From assembly GCF_000429485.1 (NCBI RefSeq), contig NZ_KE386908.1, positions 403,980 to 467,979 of the forward strand: a stretch of DNA of 64,000 nt, in the 5' to 3' direction. The position numbers and the translations under genes are program-made. Within the stretch, counting starts at the first letter, position 1, and each line of letters begins with the position of its first letter. Source of the DNA: Aliagarivorans marinus DSM 23064 (GTDB lineage: Bacteria; Pseudomonadota; Gammaproteobacteria; Enterobacterales; Celerinatantimonadaceae). Shown here piece by piece: positions 1-8,772 of the stretch. The notes under the pieces are model-generated. The model was not told where the DNA came from, searched no databases, and saw only the letters and a list, made by a program, of their open reading frames with translations.

Positions 1-226
1 TCGCCAGCCGCCCACCACTTGGAATCTGCTAGCGCCCCATGAATATGGCTTTTACGCCAATGTGAACCCGGCGGTGGACCACCCGCGCTGGACTCAGGCA
101 ACCGAGCGGCGCATCGACGACTCAGGGCTGTTGGGGCGCACCCGTATTCCCACAGAGCCATTTAATGGCTACGGCCATTTGGTGGCTAACCTATACAAAG
201 GCATGGACTTAACCAAGTTTTACTAG
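1..226 (+). CDS. msrP: MsrP, catalytic subunit of periplasmic methionine sulfoxide reductase (3' end only)
   Basis: The gene enters from the left edge; 74 codons remain, in the frame starting at base 2 and ending at TAG 224-226. The tail carries the MsrP (YedY) C-terminal pattern: NPAVDHPRW followed by SQATER-like text (here TQATER), then [17 protein letters not shown]. MsrP is the molybdopterin enzyme that repairs oxidised methionines of periplasmic proteins and takes electrons from the membrane haem protein MsrQ. The msrQ gene follows 17 bases downstream, the usual operon order. The molybdenum-binding part and Tat signal lie outside the window. Confidence 0.9.
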   Translation, partial: RQPPTTWNLLAPHEYGFYANVNPAVDHPRWTQATERRIDDSGLLGRTRIPTEPFNGYGHLVANLYKGMDLTKFY

Positions 227-243
227 CGCAGGTTAATCGAGGT

Positions 244-864
244 ATGAAGCAGTTTAATCAGCATCTGGCCAAGCATACCTTGGCCTACAAAGTTGGCCTA
301 CACAGCCTGTTGTTGTTGCCCCTGTTGTACATGGTACTGGCCGTTACCAGCCAAAGCTGGGGCGGCGACCCGGTACAGGCGATCATCCACTTTCTGGCAG
401 AGACTGCGCTACATGTGTTGATACTGACACTATTGCTGGCGCCATTGTCGCGCCGCTATCGCTTGCCAGCACTGCTGAAGTTTCGACGGATGATTGGTCT
501 GTATGTGGCGTTCTATGCACTGGCCCATGTGTTGGCTTATTGGCTGCTTGAGTTGGGCTTATCGCTGCAACTGTTTATCACCGAACTCGCCAAACGTCCC
601 TATATCTGGCTGGGAATGCTCTGCTTTGTGGTATTGCTGGCGCTCAGCCTCACGTCGTTCCGGGCGATTCAATCAAAACTGGGCAAACGCTGGTTGCAGC
701 TGCATGGCCTGTTGTTCCCTACCGCGCTGCTGGTGATCTGGCACTACTGGTGGTCACTGAAATCCGGCTGGCAGGAGCCCGCTATCTATCTGGCGCTGGT
801 AGTCGCACTGCTGCTGTGGAAGCGGCTACAGGTGCAGCGTTGGCTGCTCAGCTTTCGATCTTAA
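244..864 (+). CDS. msrQ: MsrQ (YedZ), haem-binding membrane subunit
   Basis: This 206-residue protein is almost entirely hydrophobic, with about six membrane segments, and matches the size of MsrQ/YedZ. Histidines within membrane segments (for example in YALAHVLAYW near residue 98 and QLHGLLFP near residue 153, then IWHYWW) fit the b-type haem ligands of the family. MsrQ passes electrons from the quinone pool or a flavin reductase to MsrP. It lies directly after msrP, so the two are very probably co-transcribed. The start is the ATG at 244; a GAGG sits unusually close to it (about one base), so initiation may be weak or coupled to msrP termination. Confidence 0.9.
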   Translation: MKQFNQHLAKHTLAYKVGLHSLLLLPLLYMVLAVTSQSWGGDPVQAIIHFLAETALHVLILTLLLAPLSRRYRLPALLKFRRMIGLYVAFYALAHVLAYWLLELGLSLQLFITELAKRPYIWLGMLCFVVLLALSLTSFRAIQSKLGKRWLQLHGLLFPTALLVIWHYWWSLKSGWQEPAIYLALVVALLLWKRLQVQRWLLSFRS

Positions 865-1230
865 CGGCTAAGTTTCGATCTTAAATAGTCTCGCGGTAGG
901 GCTTTAGGCCCTATCGCCAGCTCAAACCTTGTAGCACTTCTCCTAGTTACTCTTCCGTTTAGCCTTTTCTCTTCATCGCTCTCTCGCTGGACATGTCGCT
1001 CGGTTAATTGAGTCTGATTCGTTTTATCTAACTACAAGTTCGCCAAAGAGTTCACAAAAATGCAGGCTGTGCAGCAAAACGTAACTATCAAATAAGTTAA
1101 TAATTGCAGCCTAAAGACGTGCCAACGATTGCAACAGCCTCGCAGTGGACAGGTCGTAGTGGCTAACGATTAGAAGTTTGCGAGGTTGGTTAGTTAGTCT
1201 TGCCGTGAACCTGTCCCCATTCGTCCTTTG
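865..1230. other. Intergenic region without a recognised gene
   Basis: No convincing reading frame is seen. The sequence GTTTCGATCTTAA is nearly repeated (about 855-866 and 872-884), and a hairpin built on TAGGGC/GCCCTA lies at 894-916, which may end the msrPQ transcript. The stretch CGCAGTGGACAGGT (about 1141) is echoed by GAACCTGTCC near 1206. A strong terminator follows at 1231, with no coding gene between msrQ and it, so a short transcript could start here. Confidence 0.4.
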
Positions 1231-1270
1231 CCAGTCTTCAGCCTATCGGCTGAAGACTGGTATTTTTCTT
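1231..1270 (+). terminator. Strong intrinsic terminator without an obvious upstream gene
   Basis: A perfect 13-bp stem (CCAGTCTTCAGCC / GGCTGAAGACTGG) with a TATC loop occupies 1231-1260 and is followed by TATTTTTCTTTT. It reads as a + strand terminator. The nearest + strand gene, msrQ, ended 367 bases earlier and has its own hairpin. Confidence 0.75.
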
Positions 1271-1399
1271 TTAATCCGATGCTATCCATCGCTTTATAAG
1301 CCCGCAGTGTGTAGCGGTATCTATCATTCTTTGATTAAGTGATAAAAAAGTCAATATAAGCTAGCTTTAGTGGGTGACTTCATTAAAAGGACTGCTCAA

Positions 1400-2530
1400 A
1401 TGGAACGCTCGAACTTAGGCTTTACCCGAAATGCAATTTCCTGCTTGCTGCTGAGTGCCGCGATAGGCACGTGGCAAGCCAATGCCAGCCCCGCCATGTT
1501 GCCGCAGATGGGGGCCGATACCCAGGGCACTTCAGTGTCAGGCTTATCCTCCGGCGCTTTTATGGCGGTGCAGTACCACGTAGCATTTAGCGCCGAAACC
1601 ATCGGTGCCGGTGTTGTTGCGGGCGGCCCGTGGAACTGTGTGAACGGCGATAGCAGCTTGCTGCCGACCCTGACCAAAGCCCTGCAAAACTGCATGTATC
1701 TGAGCAACGGTGGCAAGGTGCCGCCCACCCATGCGTTTCTCGACCTATCAAAGCGTGCTGAGAAGAAAGGGGAGATCGACCCTACCAGCAACCTGAGCAA
1801 GGATAGGGTCTACGTGTTTACTGGCATCGACGATAAAACCGTGAAGCCACCAGTGGTGGTGGGCACCAAAGAGCTCTATCTGGCCTTTGGGGTGGATGAA
1901 CAAAGCATGCAGTTTGTCCAAGACCTACCTGCCGGGCACGCTTTTATTACCGACTTGCCGGATAGCGAGGTCAACGACCAGTGCGAGATTACCCAATCGC
2001 CCTATATTAACTACTGTGAGCAGGACGACTACTATCAGGCGCAAGCACTGTTGGATCATATCTATCAGCAAACCAATCCTCCTTCTAAGTCGCCCCAAGG
2101 CGAGTTGATTGCCTTTAACCAGTTCGAATTTGTCAAAGACTCCGATTTAGCCCGAGATAAGAGCAGCTTTAGCGAAACCGGCTATGTGTATGTGCCGCCG
2201 AGTTGTCAGCAAAGCGCCGAGAACTGCAGCATTCACGTGGTGTTCCATGGCTGCAAGCAGGGTGTCGAGTACAGCGATCTGCGAAATGGCACCTTCGGCA
2301 TGAAGTATATCGAGCACACCGGTTATCGCCGTATGGCCGATACCAACCAACTGATCATGCTCTATCCACAGGTGAAGGCGCGGGCTGGCTCAAACCCGAA
2401 TGGCTGCTGGGACTGGTGGGGTTATACCGGTAACCATAAGAGTTTTTATCGCAAAGACGCAGTACAGTTACAGGCAGTCAATCAGATGGTGAAGCGGCTA
2501 CAGGAGTCGGTTGAGTTGGCGAGTCAGTAA
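1400..2530 (+). CDS. Secreted PHB-depolymerase-like esterase (alpha/beta hydrolase)
   Basis: The start ATG at 1400 has AAAAGGA eight bases upstream; a longer in-frame start at GTG 1370 has no such site. The 376-residue protein begins with a signal peptide, cleavage likely after QANAS (about residue 30). The nucleophile motif GLSSG is at residues 48-52 (Ser50), and an oxyanion-hole motif FHGCKQG is near residue 283, followed by CWDWWGY near residue 340. A lipase box lying before the oxyanion motif is the order described for type 2 (circularly permuted) catalytic domains of extracellular PHB depolymerases. No linker or substrate-binding domain is visible, so the substrate may be polyhydroxyalkanoate, an oligomer or another ester. 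It stands alone between two terminators. Confidence 0.75.
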   Translation: MERSNLGFTRNAISCLLLSAAIGTWQANASPAMLPQMGADTQGTSVSGLSSGAFMAVQYHVAFSAETIGAGVVAGGPWNCVNGDSSLLPTLTKALQNCMYLSNGGKVPPTHAFLDLSKRAEKKGEIDPTSNLSKDRVYVFTGIDDKTVKPPVVVGTKELYLAFGVDEQSMQFVQDLPAGHAFITDLPDSEVNDQCEITQSPYINYCEQDDYYQAQALLDHIYQQTNPPSKSPQGELIAFNQFEFVKDSDLARDKSSFSETGYVYVPPSCQQSAENCSIHVVFHGCKQGVEYSDLRNGTFGMKYIEHTGYRRMADTNQLIMLYPQVKARAGSNPNGCWDWWGYTGNHKSFYRKDAVQLQAVNQMVKRLQESVELASQ

Positions 2531-2535
2531 GGAAG

Positions 2536-2545
2536 TTCGGGTATA
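2536..2545. repeat. Ten-base match to the end of the 51.4-kb inverted-repeat element
   Basis: TTCGGGTATA is identical to the outermost ten bases of the right end of the element at 51426-51688. Ten bases can match by chance, so this is only a possible relic. Confidence 0.25.
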
Positions 2546-2555
2546 TCTAAATAAC

Positions 2556-2583
2556 AAGAGAGGGCCTAGTCCCTCTCTTTTTC
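2556..2583. terminator. Bidirectional terminator shared by the esterase and the DUF2897 gene
   Basis: The stem AAGAGAGGG / CCCTCTCTT (2556-2579) with loop CCTAGT is followed by TTTTC on the + strand. The stop codon of the convergent minus-strand gene (TAG, 2566-2568) lies in the loop, so the hairpin overlaps that gene's last codons. Confidence 0.75.
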
Positions 2584-2769
2584 GTCTTTGTCCCAATCAT
2601 CCTTTTCCCAATCGTCGGCCTTTTGGTTGTTTGACTGGATCTTTTTTTTCAGCTCCGGGGTGATGCGAAATCCACCCATGCGGCGAAGTGCCATGATATT
2701 GCTGAGGATAACCCCAATCACTACCACAATAATTAGCAGTGCTTGCCAAAGGCTGAACGGCTCTTCCAT
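2566..2769 (-). CDS. DUF2897-like small membrane protein
   Basis: A 67-residue protein starting at ATG 2769, preceded by GGAGG four bases upstream. One membrane segment spans about residues 7-28 (SLWQALLIIVVVIGVILSN). It is followed by LRRMGGFRI and a strongly charged tail of Lys, Asp and Glu. This layout matches the DUF2897 family of short inner-membrane proteins in marine gammaproteobacteria; no function is known to me. The gene is monocistronic and convergent with the esterase. Confidence 0.7.
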   Translation of the reverse strand: MEEPFSLWQALLIIVVVIGVILSNIMALRRMGGFRITPELKKKIQSNNQKADDWEKDDWDKDEKERD

Positions 2770-2968
2770 GTTGCCTCCTGAATTGCACCAATCTACATAA
2801 GTAACTGATCATTCTTGCTGGTTAAAATCATTGATGACAGCGTCAACGCTTTTGTAATTAGTCCACTAGTTACGGCAAGCGCCTCCTTGTCCTCAATGAT
2901 TTTCCCTGCGCAATATCTGAACATTAACTTATCCAGATTGGTATGGGCGGGTGTTGCCCGTATACTCG

Positions 2969-3670
2969 CTAGCTTAACAGGTTTTGCAGCTGCACGGTGC
3001 TGGCAAGGGTGCCCAGCATGACCACTACCAAGGCGCTGGCGGCGGGCTTGATATTGCGAAACATCGGCAGTAGCCACAGCAACACGCTGGAGAGCAGCAA
3101 CACCGCGAAGATCATAAAGCCTTGCTGGTACTGAGCCATCGCCGCGCGATCGGCACCCAACCATAGCGCTAGCGCCGCGCTTGACATGCTGAGCATACCA
3201 AACAGAATCCCGGCAAAGGGCAGGATCTTGTCGAAGGCGCTCAAGCGATGCTTGGCCTTAACTAGCAGCCAGTGACCGAGGCTGGCGCCGCTAAGAGCAA
3301 AGGCGAACAGCAAAAACGGATTGGCAACTACCACTGCCAAGGCATTCAGGCACAGTGGCGCGCCCAGCAGCCACCACCAGTTTTGGTCGAGGCTTTGCTT
3401 GATGCGCAGTTTTGAGAGTTTCCAGCTCATGCCCCAGCCCATTACCGCGGCCACAATCAACAGGCCGGTTTGCCAAAAGGCTTGGCCCGCCTCAAAGGCA
3501 CACAGCGCGCCCAAGGTGGCGCAGCTGGTAATGGTGGTGAACTGCCCCTGTACCCGCGCGCGTTGACCGGCGCATAGTTCACCATGTCTCAGTACCACCA
3601 TCTGCAGTAAAAACGCCACGGCGGCACTGCCGCTGAGGGCAACAAACAGGCTGGGGTAAAGATTTAGCAT
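2969..3670 (-). CDS. Unassigned polytopic membrane protein
   Basis: The 233-residue product has about seven hydrophobic segments and a composition rich in Leu, Ala and Gly, with no soluble domain. I do not recognise the family with confidence. The start ATG at 3670 overlaps the end of the upstream M15 peptidase gene by seven bases, so it is translated from the same mRNA as the yffB-dapE-peptidase run. The overlap supports a real gene and suggests a cell-envelope role, but that is only context. Confidence 0.7.
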   Translation of the reverse strand: MLNLYPSLFVALSGSAAVAFLLQMVVLRHGELCAGQRARVQGQFTTITSCATLGALCAFEAGQAFWQTGLLIVAAVMGWGMSWKLSKLRIKQSLDQNWWWLLGAPLCLNALAVVVANPFLLFAFALSGASLGHWLLVKAKHRLSAFDKILPFAGILFGMLSMSSAALALWLGADRAAMAQYQQGFMIFAVLLLSSVLLWLLPMFRNIKPAASALVVVMLGTLASTVQLQNLLS

Positions 3671-4356
3671 GATGGCTCCGGTAAACAGATATTGGTGATA
3701 TAACGCGTGAAAATCGTGCTTAGCTCAGCGGCAACCAGCTCGCTGCCCTCAATAGGATGGCTGGCAAGCACCTCGGCTAACAGCTCGGGGGTGAGCGCCG
3801 CTAAGCAAGATTGGGCGCAACTATAATGGCTCAGGTGCCAAGGCTCAAATGCTACGCCACCTAAATCGTGCTGATAGGGATAAAAGAAGCCGTACTCTGC
3901 GGCATGTTGCTCCAGCCAGCGGGCCAATGGTGCTTGGCAGCCGCCAGCTTGATACTCAGGCTGAATTAATTCCAAGCGCTCACCTTCAGCCAGTAGTGCC
4001 GGCGAGTAGAGGTCGAAATCGGTGCCCCAATGGTGGCGACTAGCCCCGGGCAGGGCTGACCAGCGTAAAATGGCGTGTAAGCGCTCGCTCTCGCTAAGGC
4101 TGTTGTAATCCAGGGCTTGGCTTTGGTCATCGAGCAGGGTGCGCTGGCCCAGCCATTTGGCGTTCCAGATCCGCGCCTGAGCATCAAAGTCGCGAAAGCC
4201 ACTGAATACCTCAAGCGCTAAGCCATCGCGCTGGGCGGCTTGGCGCAGCCTGCGCAGATCGTCGATAACCGCACGGTTGACCCAGCCCAGTTCGGCGTCT
4301 TCCAGCAGGTGTTCGCGGTGTAATCCGGTTAAGCTGAGTGGGTCAAGTGTGTGCAT
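3664..4356 (-). CDS. M15-family D-alanyl-D-alanine carboxypeptidase-like protein
   Basis: This 230-residue protein has features of VanY/M15 zinc peptidases: the fold entry SGFRDFDAQARIWNAK, the zinc motif SRHHWGTDFDLYSP (HxxxxxxD) and a later EPWHLSHY carrying the third ligand. No signal peptide is seen, so export is unclear. The start codon shares one base with the dapE stop (TAATG), meaning tight coupling. DapE makes diaminopimelate for peptidoglycan and the peptidase would trim peptidoglycan peptides, so the pairing makes sense. Confidence 0.8.
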   Translation of the reverse strand: MHTLDPLSLTGLHREHLLEDAELGWVNRAVIDDLRRLRQAAQRDGLALEVFSGFRDFDAQARIWNAKWLGQRTLLDDQSQALDYNSLSESERLHAILRWSALPGASRHHWGTDFDLYSPALLAEGERLELIQPEYQAGGCQAPLARWLEQHAAEYGFFYPYQHDLGGVAFEPWHLSHYSCAQSCLAALTPELLAEVLASHPIEGSELVAAELSTIFTRYITNICLPEPSC

Positions 4357-5498
4357 TAGCCGAGTACCTTCACCAACAGTTGGTAATACATCTCTTCAAG
4401 CTGCTCCAAGTCGGCCACTTTGACGCACTCGTTCACCTTGTGAATGGTGGCATTTACTGGCCCCAGCTCGACCACTTCGGTGCCCATCTTGGCAATAAAG
4501 CGACCGTCGGAGGTGCCGCCAGTGGTTAAAAACTCTGGCTGCTGCTTGGTGACGCTATAGACCGCATCACCGACTGCCGACAGGAACGGCCCTTCTTCGG
4601 TGAGGAAGGGGCGACCGTTGTAGGTCCAGTCGATGTCATAGTCCAAACCATGGGCATCCAGTACGTTCAGTACGCGCTTGATCAGCTGATCTTCCGTCGA
4701 TTCGGTGGAGTAGCGGAAGTTAAACTGCACCTTCAGCTCACCGGGGATCACGTTCGATGCGCCAGTGCCAGCGTGGATATTGGCAATCTGGAAGCTGGTG
4801 GGCGGGAAGAAGGCATTGCCATCATCCCAGTGGGTGGCTGCTAGCTCGGCCAGTGCCGGAGAGGCAAGGTGCACCGGGTTGCTGGCCAGGTGCGGATAGG
4901 CCACGTGGCCCTGCACGCCTTTTACCACCAAGTCGCCGGTTAGCGAGCCGCGACGGCCATTTTTCACCACATCGCCCACTTTGTGGGTGGAAGAGGGCTC
5001 GCCCACCAAACAGATGTCGATAAGCTCGTTGCGCGCCATCAGGGTGTCGACCACGCGGGTGGTGCCGTTAATAAACGGGCCTTCTTCATCGGAGGTAATC
5101 AAAAAGGCAATCGAGCCTTTGTGGTTGGGGTAGTCGCTAACAAAGCGCTCGGTGGCCACTTGCATGGCGGCCAACGAACCTTTCATATCGGCAGCACCAC
5201 GACCGTGTAGGTAGCCGTCGATAACCGTTGGCTCAAACGGCGGTGTATGCCAGTGCTCAGCCGGGCCGGGTGGTACCACATCGGTGTGGCCGGCAAAGCA
5301 GAACAGTGGCTTCTCTTTACCGCGGCGGGCCCACATATTGGTGGTGTCTTCAAAGATCATCGGCTCGATATGAAAGCCATGCTGGGACAGGCGCTCGCCC
5401 ATCATATCCTGTAGGCCACAATCTTCCGGAGTGACCGAGGGGCGTGAAATCAGCTCCTTGGCCAGCGTCAGTACTGCGCTATCTGCTTGCTTAGTCAT
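4356..5498 (-). CDS. dapE: Succinyl-diaminopimelate desuccinylase DapE
   Basis: DapE hydrolyses N-succinyl-LL-diaminopimelate, giving succinate and LL-diaminopimelate in lysine and peptidoglycan synthesis. The 380-residue length is normal. Visible M20 metallopeptidase landmarks are [11 protein letters not shown] (metal His and Asp), [14 protein letters not shown] (bridging Asp) and SDEEG (catalytic Glu pair), with GGTSDGRFI in the C-terminal half. I place the start at ATG 5498, which has GAGG six bases upstream, rather than at TTG 5504. It overlaps the end of yffB by eight bases; yffB-dapE is the arrangement also known from E. coli. Confidence 0.95.
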   Translation of the reverse strand: MTKQADSAVLTLAKELISRPSVTPEDCGLQDMMGERLSQHGFHIEPMIFEDTTNMWARRGKEKPLFCFAGHTDVVPPGPAEHWHTPPFEPTVIDGYLHGRGAADMKGSLAAMQVATERFVSDYPNHKGSIAFLITSDEEGPFINGTTRVVDTLMARNELIDICLVGEPSSTHKVGDVVKNGRRGSLTGDLVVKGVQGHVAYPHLASNPVHLASPALAELAATHWDDGNAFFPPTSFQIANIHAGTGASNVIPGELKVQFNFRYSTESTEDQLIKRVLNVLDAHGLDYDIDWTYNGRPFLTEEGPFLSAVGDAVYSVTKQQPEFLTTGGTSDGRFIAKMGTEVVELGPVNATIHKVNECVKVADLEQLEEMYYQLLVKVLG

Positions 5499-5856
5499 TG
5501 GCAACCTCGGCGAAAAACTGCTGGTACTGGTCGGCCTTAAAGCCGAGTAGCTGCTGCTCGCCAGCTACCAGTAGCGGGCGTTTAATCATTGCCGGGTGCT
5601 CCAGCATCAGGGCAATCGCCTTGGCTTGGTCCAGGCCGGCCTTTTGCTCGTCGCTCAGTTGGCGGAAGGTGGTGCCGCGCTTATTAAGCAGCGCTTCCCA
5701 GCCCAAGGTTTCGCACCATTGGGTCAGTTGGGCTTGTTCCAGACCGTCTTTGCGGTAGTCATGGAAGCTGTAATCAATGCCGTTGTCACTCAGCCAACGG
5801 CGCGCCTTGCGGATGGTGTCGCAGTTGCTGATACCAAAAACAGTCGGGTGTTGCAT
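5491..5856 (-). CDS. YffB-type ArsC/Spx-like thioredoxin-fold protein
   Basis: The 121-residue protein begins with [17 protein letters not shown], the ArsC-family CxxxK/R-type active-site loop with a single cysteine near residue 13, and contains the family motif MIKRPLLV near residue 90. These features mark the YffB/ArsC family, probably a glutathione-linked thiol protein rather than a true arsenate reductase, since no ars genes are nearby. It is the first gene of the operon with dapE, the M15 peptidase and a membrane protein. Confidence 0.85.
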   Translation of the reverse strand: MQHPTVFGISNCDTIRKARRWLSDNGIDYSFHDYRKDGLEQAQLTQWCETLGWEALLNKRGTTFRQLSDEQKAGLDQAKAIALMLEHPAMIKRPLLVAGEQQLLGFKADQYQQFFAEVAND

Positions 5857-5973
5857 GTTTCATCCAAGTTGAAAGAGTTGCAGGCATAATAGCAAAGAGC
5901 TGGGCCGCGCTGTAGCAACTTCACGTTAACAACTGGCCCGATCTGGCTAACAACTTCAATAGACGCTGAGACT

Positions 5974-7005
5974 TCAACCGACCTCACTCTTGTGCAAGCT
6001 ATGTTGCAGCGGTCGCTTAAACAGTGCGGGTGCCAGGTTGAGCAGGGTTAAGCGCATTACATGGCTGATGGCTACAAAGGCGGGTTCCAGCCCCAGCAGT
6101 AGCCCCACTGCTGTCATCGCCTCGACACTGCCGGGTGCCCAAGCTAGCAACAGCGCCTGCCAAGGTTTGTCGGTCATCAAGGTAAACAACAGGGCAAAGC
6201 CAAGGGTGATTAGCACGCCTTGCAAGGTAATCACCAGCCCAGCACGGGCGTAGCGGCCGGCTTCGCGCCAGCTGGCTTGCACCAGCCGAGAGCCCATCAG
6301 CACGCCAAGAATCGAGGTCGCCATGCTAAGCAGAGGAACTGGCACCAGTACATCGCCGCCCATCACATAGCTGTTATACAAAGCGGCAACCAACAGCGCG
6401 GTCAGCATATACGGGGCAGGAATACCTAAACGTACCGCCAGCTTGCCTGCGAGTATGGCCAATACGCCGAGCACTAAGAGGTGGGGGATATCTTGCTGCA
6501 GTAGCTGATGGCTTAGGTTGTCGGCGGCCTCGCCACCGCTGGCAATATAGCCAGCAATTAGCATTAATAGCAGTAACCGCACTGAATGGGCGAAAGCAAC
6601 TCGAGGGGAGGGGTTCTGTTGGGATTCGCTAATCATCAGCACTACGCCCAGAGCGCCAGGCACCGCGCCTAGCATCGCCTCGAACGAGGGCCATTTTTCG
6701 CGCCGTACCAACCACAGGTAGTTAGCGGTGGTTTGGCTCAGCATACACAGCACCAAGCCGCAGAATAACAATAGTGAGAAGGAGTTAAGAAGCTCTTGCA
6801 CGCCAATCGACAGACCAATGCTTATGCCGAGGATGATCTGCACTACGGTGATTAAAGGCCGTGGCAGGCGCACCTGCTGCCGGGTCAGTTTCAGGAACAC
6901 CACTACCGCGATGGAGGCCCCAAACAGCTCCCCCATGGGCAGGGCGAGCCATCTGCCAATCCAAGCGCCTAATAAACCCACCACCAAGGTGACCACAATC
7001 ATCAT
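5974..7005 (-). CDS. AbrB-family (AbrB/ComP-like) membrane permease
   Basis: A 343-residue membrane protein of about ten segments made of two similar halves. It has the family pattern of glycine- and proline-rich loops, such as GAVPGALGVVLMISE in the first half and AWAPGSVEAMTAVGLLLGLEPAFVAISH in the second. This matches the AbrB family named after the AbrB ammonia monooxygenase-associated regulator group; the transported substrate is unknown. The gene stands alone on the minus strand and is divergent from ompW. ATG 7005 and ATG 7002 are both possible starts. Confidence 0.75.
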   Translation of the reverse strand: MMIVVTLVVGLLGAWIGRWLALPMGELFGASIAVVVFLKLTRQQVRLPRPLITVVQIILGISIGLSIGVQELLNSFSLLLFCGLVLCMLSQTTANYLWLVRREKWPSFEAMLGAVPGALGVVLMISESQQNPSPRVAFAHSVRLLLLMLIAGYIASGGEAADNLSHQLLQQDIPHLLVLGVLAILAGKLAVRLGIPAPYMLTALLVAALYNSYVMGGDVLVPVPLLSMATSILGVLMGSRLVQASWREAGRYARAGLVITLQGVLITLGFALLFTLMTDKPWQALLLAWAPGSVEAMTAVGLLLGLEPAFVAISHVMRLTLLNLAPALFKRPLQHSLHKSEVG

Positions 7006-7293
7006 CAGCTACCACTCTACAACTACTGCCGGTAGCCAATAGGTTACCACTAAAGTAATAAACCAAGATGAACAACCTTGCGGGCGAGTCAATGCAGTGG
7101 CGTGGTTTGTTGAATTGCCGAAGGGCGTAGCGTGGAGGTTGCTAGCGCTTACTCACCGGTAGAGCGAGAGCGGCCTTAGACAAAGGTCTAAACTGCTGGT
7201 CGCGCATGATTCAGATCAAAACATTGCGTTAACAAATGTCACATCGTGGTCACGCTATTGAGAGGTAAATATAACAATCAAAGGATGGCAAGG

Positions 7294-7929
7294 ATGAAAA
7301 GAACGTTAATTGCAGTGGCAACCCTCAGCACCCTACTGGCAGCCCCCGCTTTCTCCCATGAACAAGGCACATTTCTGTTTCGCTTCGGCGCAGCAGGCGT
7401 GCTGCCCAATGAGAGCAGCGACGACGTACTCGGCGCAGGCGAGTTTAAGATCGATGACAACTACCAACTGGGCCTGACCTTCGGCTATATGCTCACCGAC
7501 AATATCGCGGTCGAGCTGCTCGCCGCCACGCCCTTTAAGCACACCGTATCGCTAAATGGCGTGGGCGATATCGCCGAGATCAAACACCTGCCACCCACCT
7601 TGATGCTGGAATACTACTTTGGCAATGCTCAAAGCCAGTGGCGCCCGTATGCGGGGATCGGCCTCAACTACACCACCTTCTTTAGCGAAAAGCTAAGTGG
7701 TACAGCGCAAGACTTGGGGCTGTCGGATATCTCCCTGGATGACTCTTGGGGTGTTGCCGTGAACGTGGGTCTGGACTATCAAATCAACGACCGCTGGTTT
7801 GTCGGCGGCTCGCTATGGTGGGCGGATATCAATACCGATGTGAATGTGAAGGTCGGTGGCTCTCCGGTGAGTATCAGCACCGAGGTAGACCCTTGGGTGG
7901 TGATGTTGTCGGCGGGGTATAAGTTTTAG
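7294..7929 (+). CDS. ompW: OmpW-family outer membrane protein
   Basis: The protein has a typical signal peptide (MKRTLIAVATLSTLLAAPAFS, cut before HEQG) and then eight beta strands, including the family stretch LPPTLMLEYYFG and GIGLNYTTFF, and ends with an aromatic-terminated strand (MLSAGYKF). OmpW forms a small barrel that lets hydrophobic compounds cross the outer membrane. ATG 7294 is chosen because AAGG at 7281-7284 is nine bases upstream; the ATG at 7285 is too close to that site. Mature size, about 190 residues, fits the family. Confidence 0.9.
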   Translation: MKRTLIAVATLSTLLAAPAFSHEQGTFLFRFGAAGVLPNESSDDVLGAGEFKIDDNYQLGLTFGYMLTDNIAVELLAATPFKHTVSLNGVGDIAEIKHLPPTLMLEYYFGNAQSQWRPYAGIGLNYTTFFSEKLSGTAQDLGLSDISLDDSWGVAVNVGLDYQINDRWFVGGSLWWADINTDVNVKVGGSPVSISTEVDPWVVMLSAGYKF

Positions 7930-7956
7930 CAGCAGTAACGAGAGTCTTTGATAAAA

Positions 7957-7995
7957 AGGCCACGATTTTGACCGGGCATGGTTAAATCGTGGCCC
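7957..7995 (+). terminator. Stem-loop after ompW
   Basis: GGCCACGATTT (7958-7968) pairs with AAATCGTGGCC (7984-7994) around a 15-base loop. There is no long T run, so this may be an mRNA-end hairpin more than a classic intrinsic terminator. Confidence 0.5.
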
Positions 7996-8103
7996 TTACT
8001 GGCATTTGGGTTCCATCGGTGCACCAACTAGGCAGATAGTTGTAACGATGTCGCTTCTTCCACCGAGCTACGTCCAAGTTTATCAATCAGCAACGTTAGT
8101 TAA

Positions 8104-8490
8104 TTAGGTAATGGCTGTAGCAATAGCTTGAGCTTGTTGGTCGAAGATGGCCAACACCGAGTTTTTGTTAGATTTAGCGACACTGATCCACTGAAACCCC
8201 GTTTCATCGGAGTGCCGAAACTCAATTTGAAGCTCATAGCGGTAGCTGGTTAGCAGTGCTCCTATCACACCAAGGCAAAATGATAGCGGACCGAAAAATC
8301 TACCAAAACCTTCGGGGCAGATTATCCAGACAATGCTGGATACGACTAGGCCAATGGCGATGATTCGAACAATTGAACTTACTAAGGAGTTTTTCACGAA
8401 CCGGGCATTGCGAATTCTGTTTAGATTGTACTCGTCATCTTTAAACGATAACTTATTGTCTTGGATGATAAAATCGTCTTGAGTAATCAT
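8104..8490 (-). CDS. Small two-span membrane protein (DUF6232-like)
   Basis: This 128-residue protein starts at ATG 8490 behind AAGGAAG. It has an N-terminal soluble part (residues 1-34) with the pattern ITQDDFIIQDNKLSFKDDEY, two close membrane segments (about 37-57 and 63-83), and a soluble C-terminal part. The plan, though not much identity, recurs in the protein at 10356-10727, and both look like the DUF6232 type, in which a short beta-rich N-terminus precedes a membrane hairpin. Function unknown. Confidence 0.6.
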   Translation of the reverse strand: MITQDDFIIQDNKLSFKDDEYNLNRIRNARFVKNSLVSSIVRIIAIGLVVSSIVWIICPEGFGRFFGPLSFCLGVIGALLTSYRYELQIEFRHSDETGFQWISVAKSNKNSVLAIFDQQAQAIATAIT

Positions 8491-8772
8491 ACAGCTTCCT
8501 TGTCATACCTTATGAGAATCCATTCAGGCTAGATACTTGTCTAACAATATAAATAATCATATCAATATGCTGCGATGACTTCGACTTCTATGAGGCTAGG
8601 TTGGCCCGCTCAAGTCAGTTCTCGTTGATAAGTATAGGATTGTCGGTGGTTGACAAGGGGTGATGGCACTCCGACGAGTATTAGTACAAAGGTGGCCTTT
8701 AGGTGGTGGTGTTTACGGCGTTTAGTTAAGAGCTAAGGCAAGAGGGCCGCTTGCCTTAGCAGCGAGTTTTAT

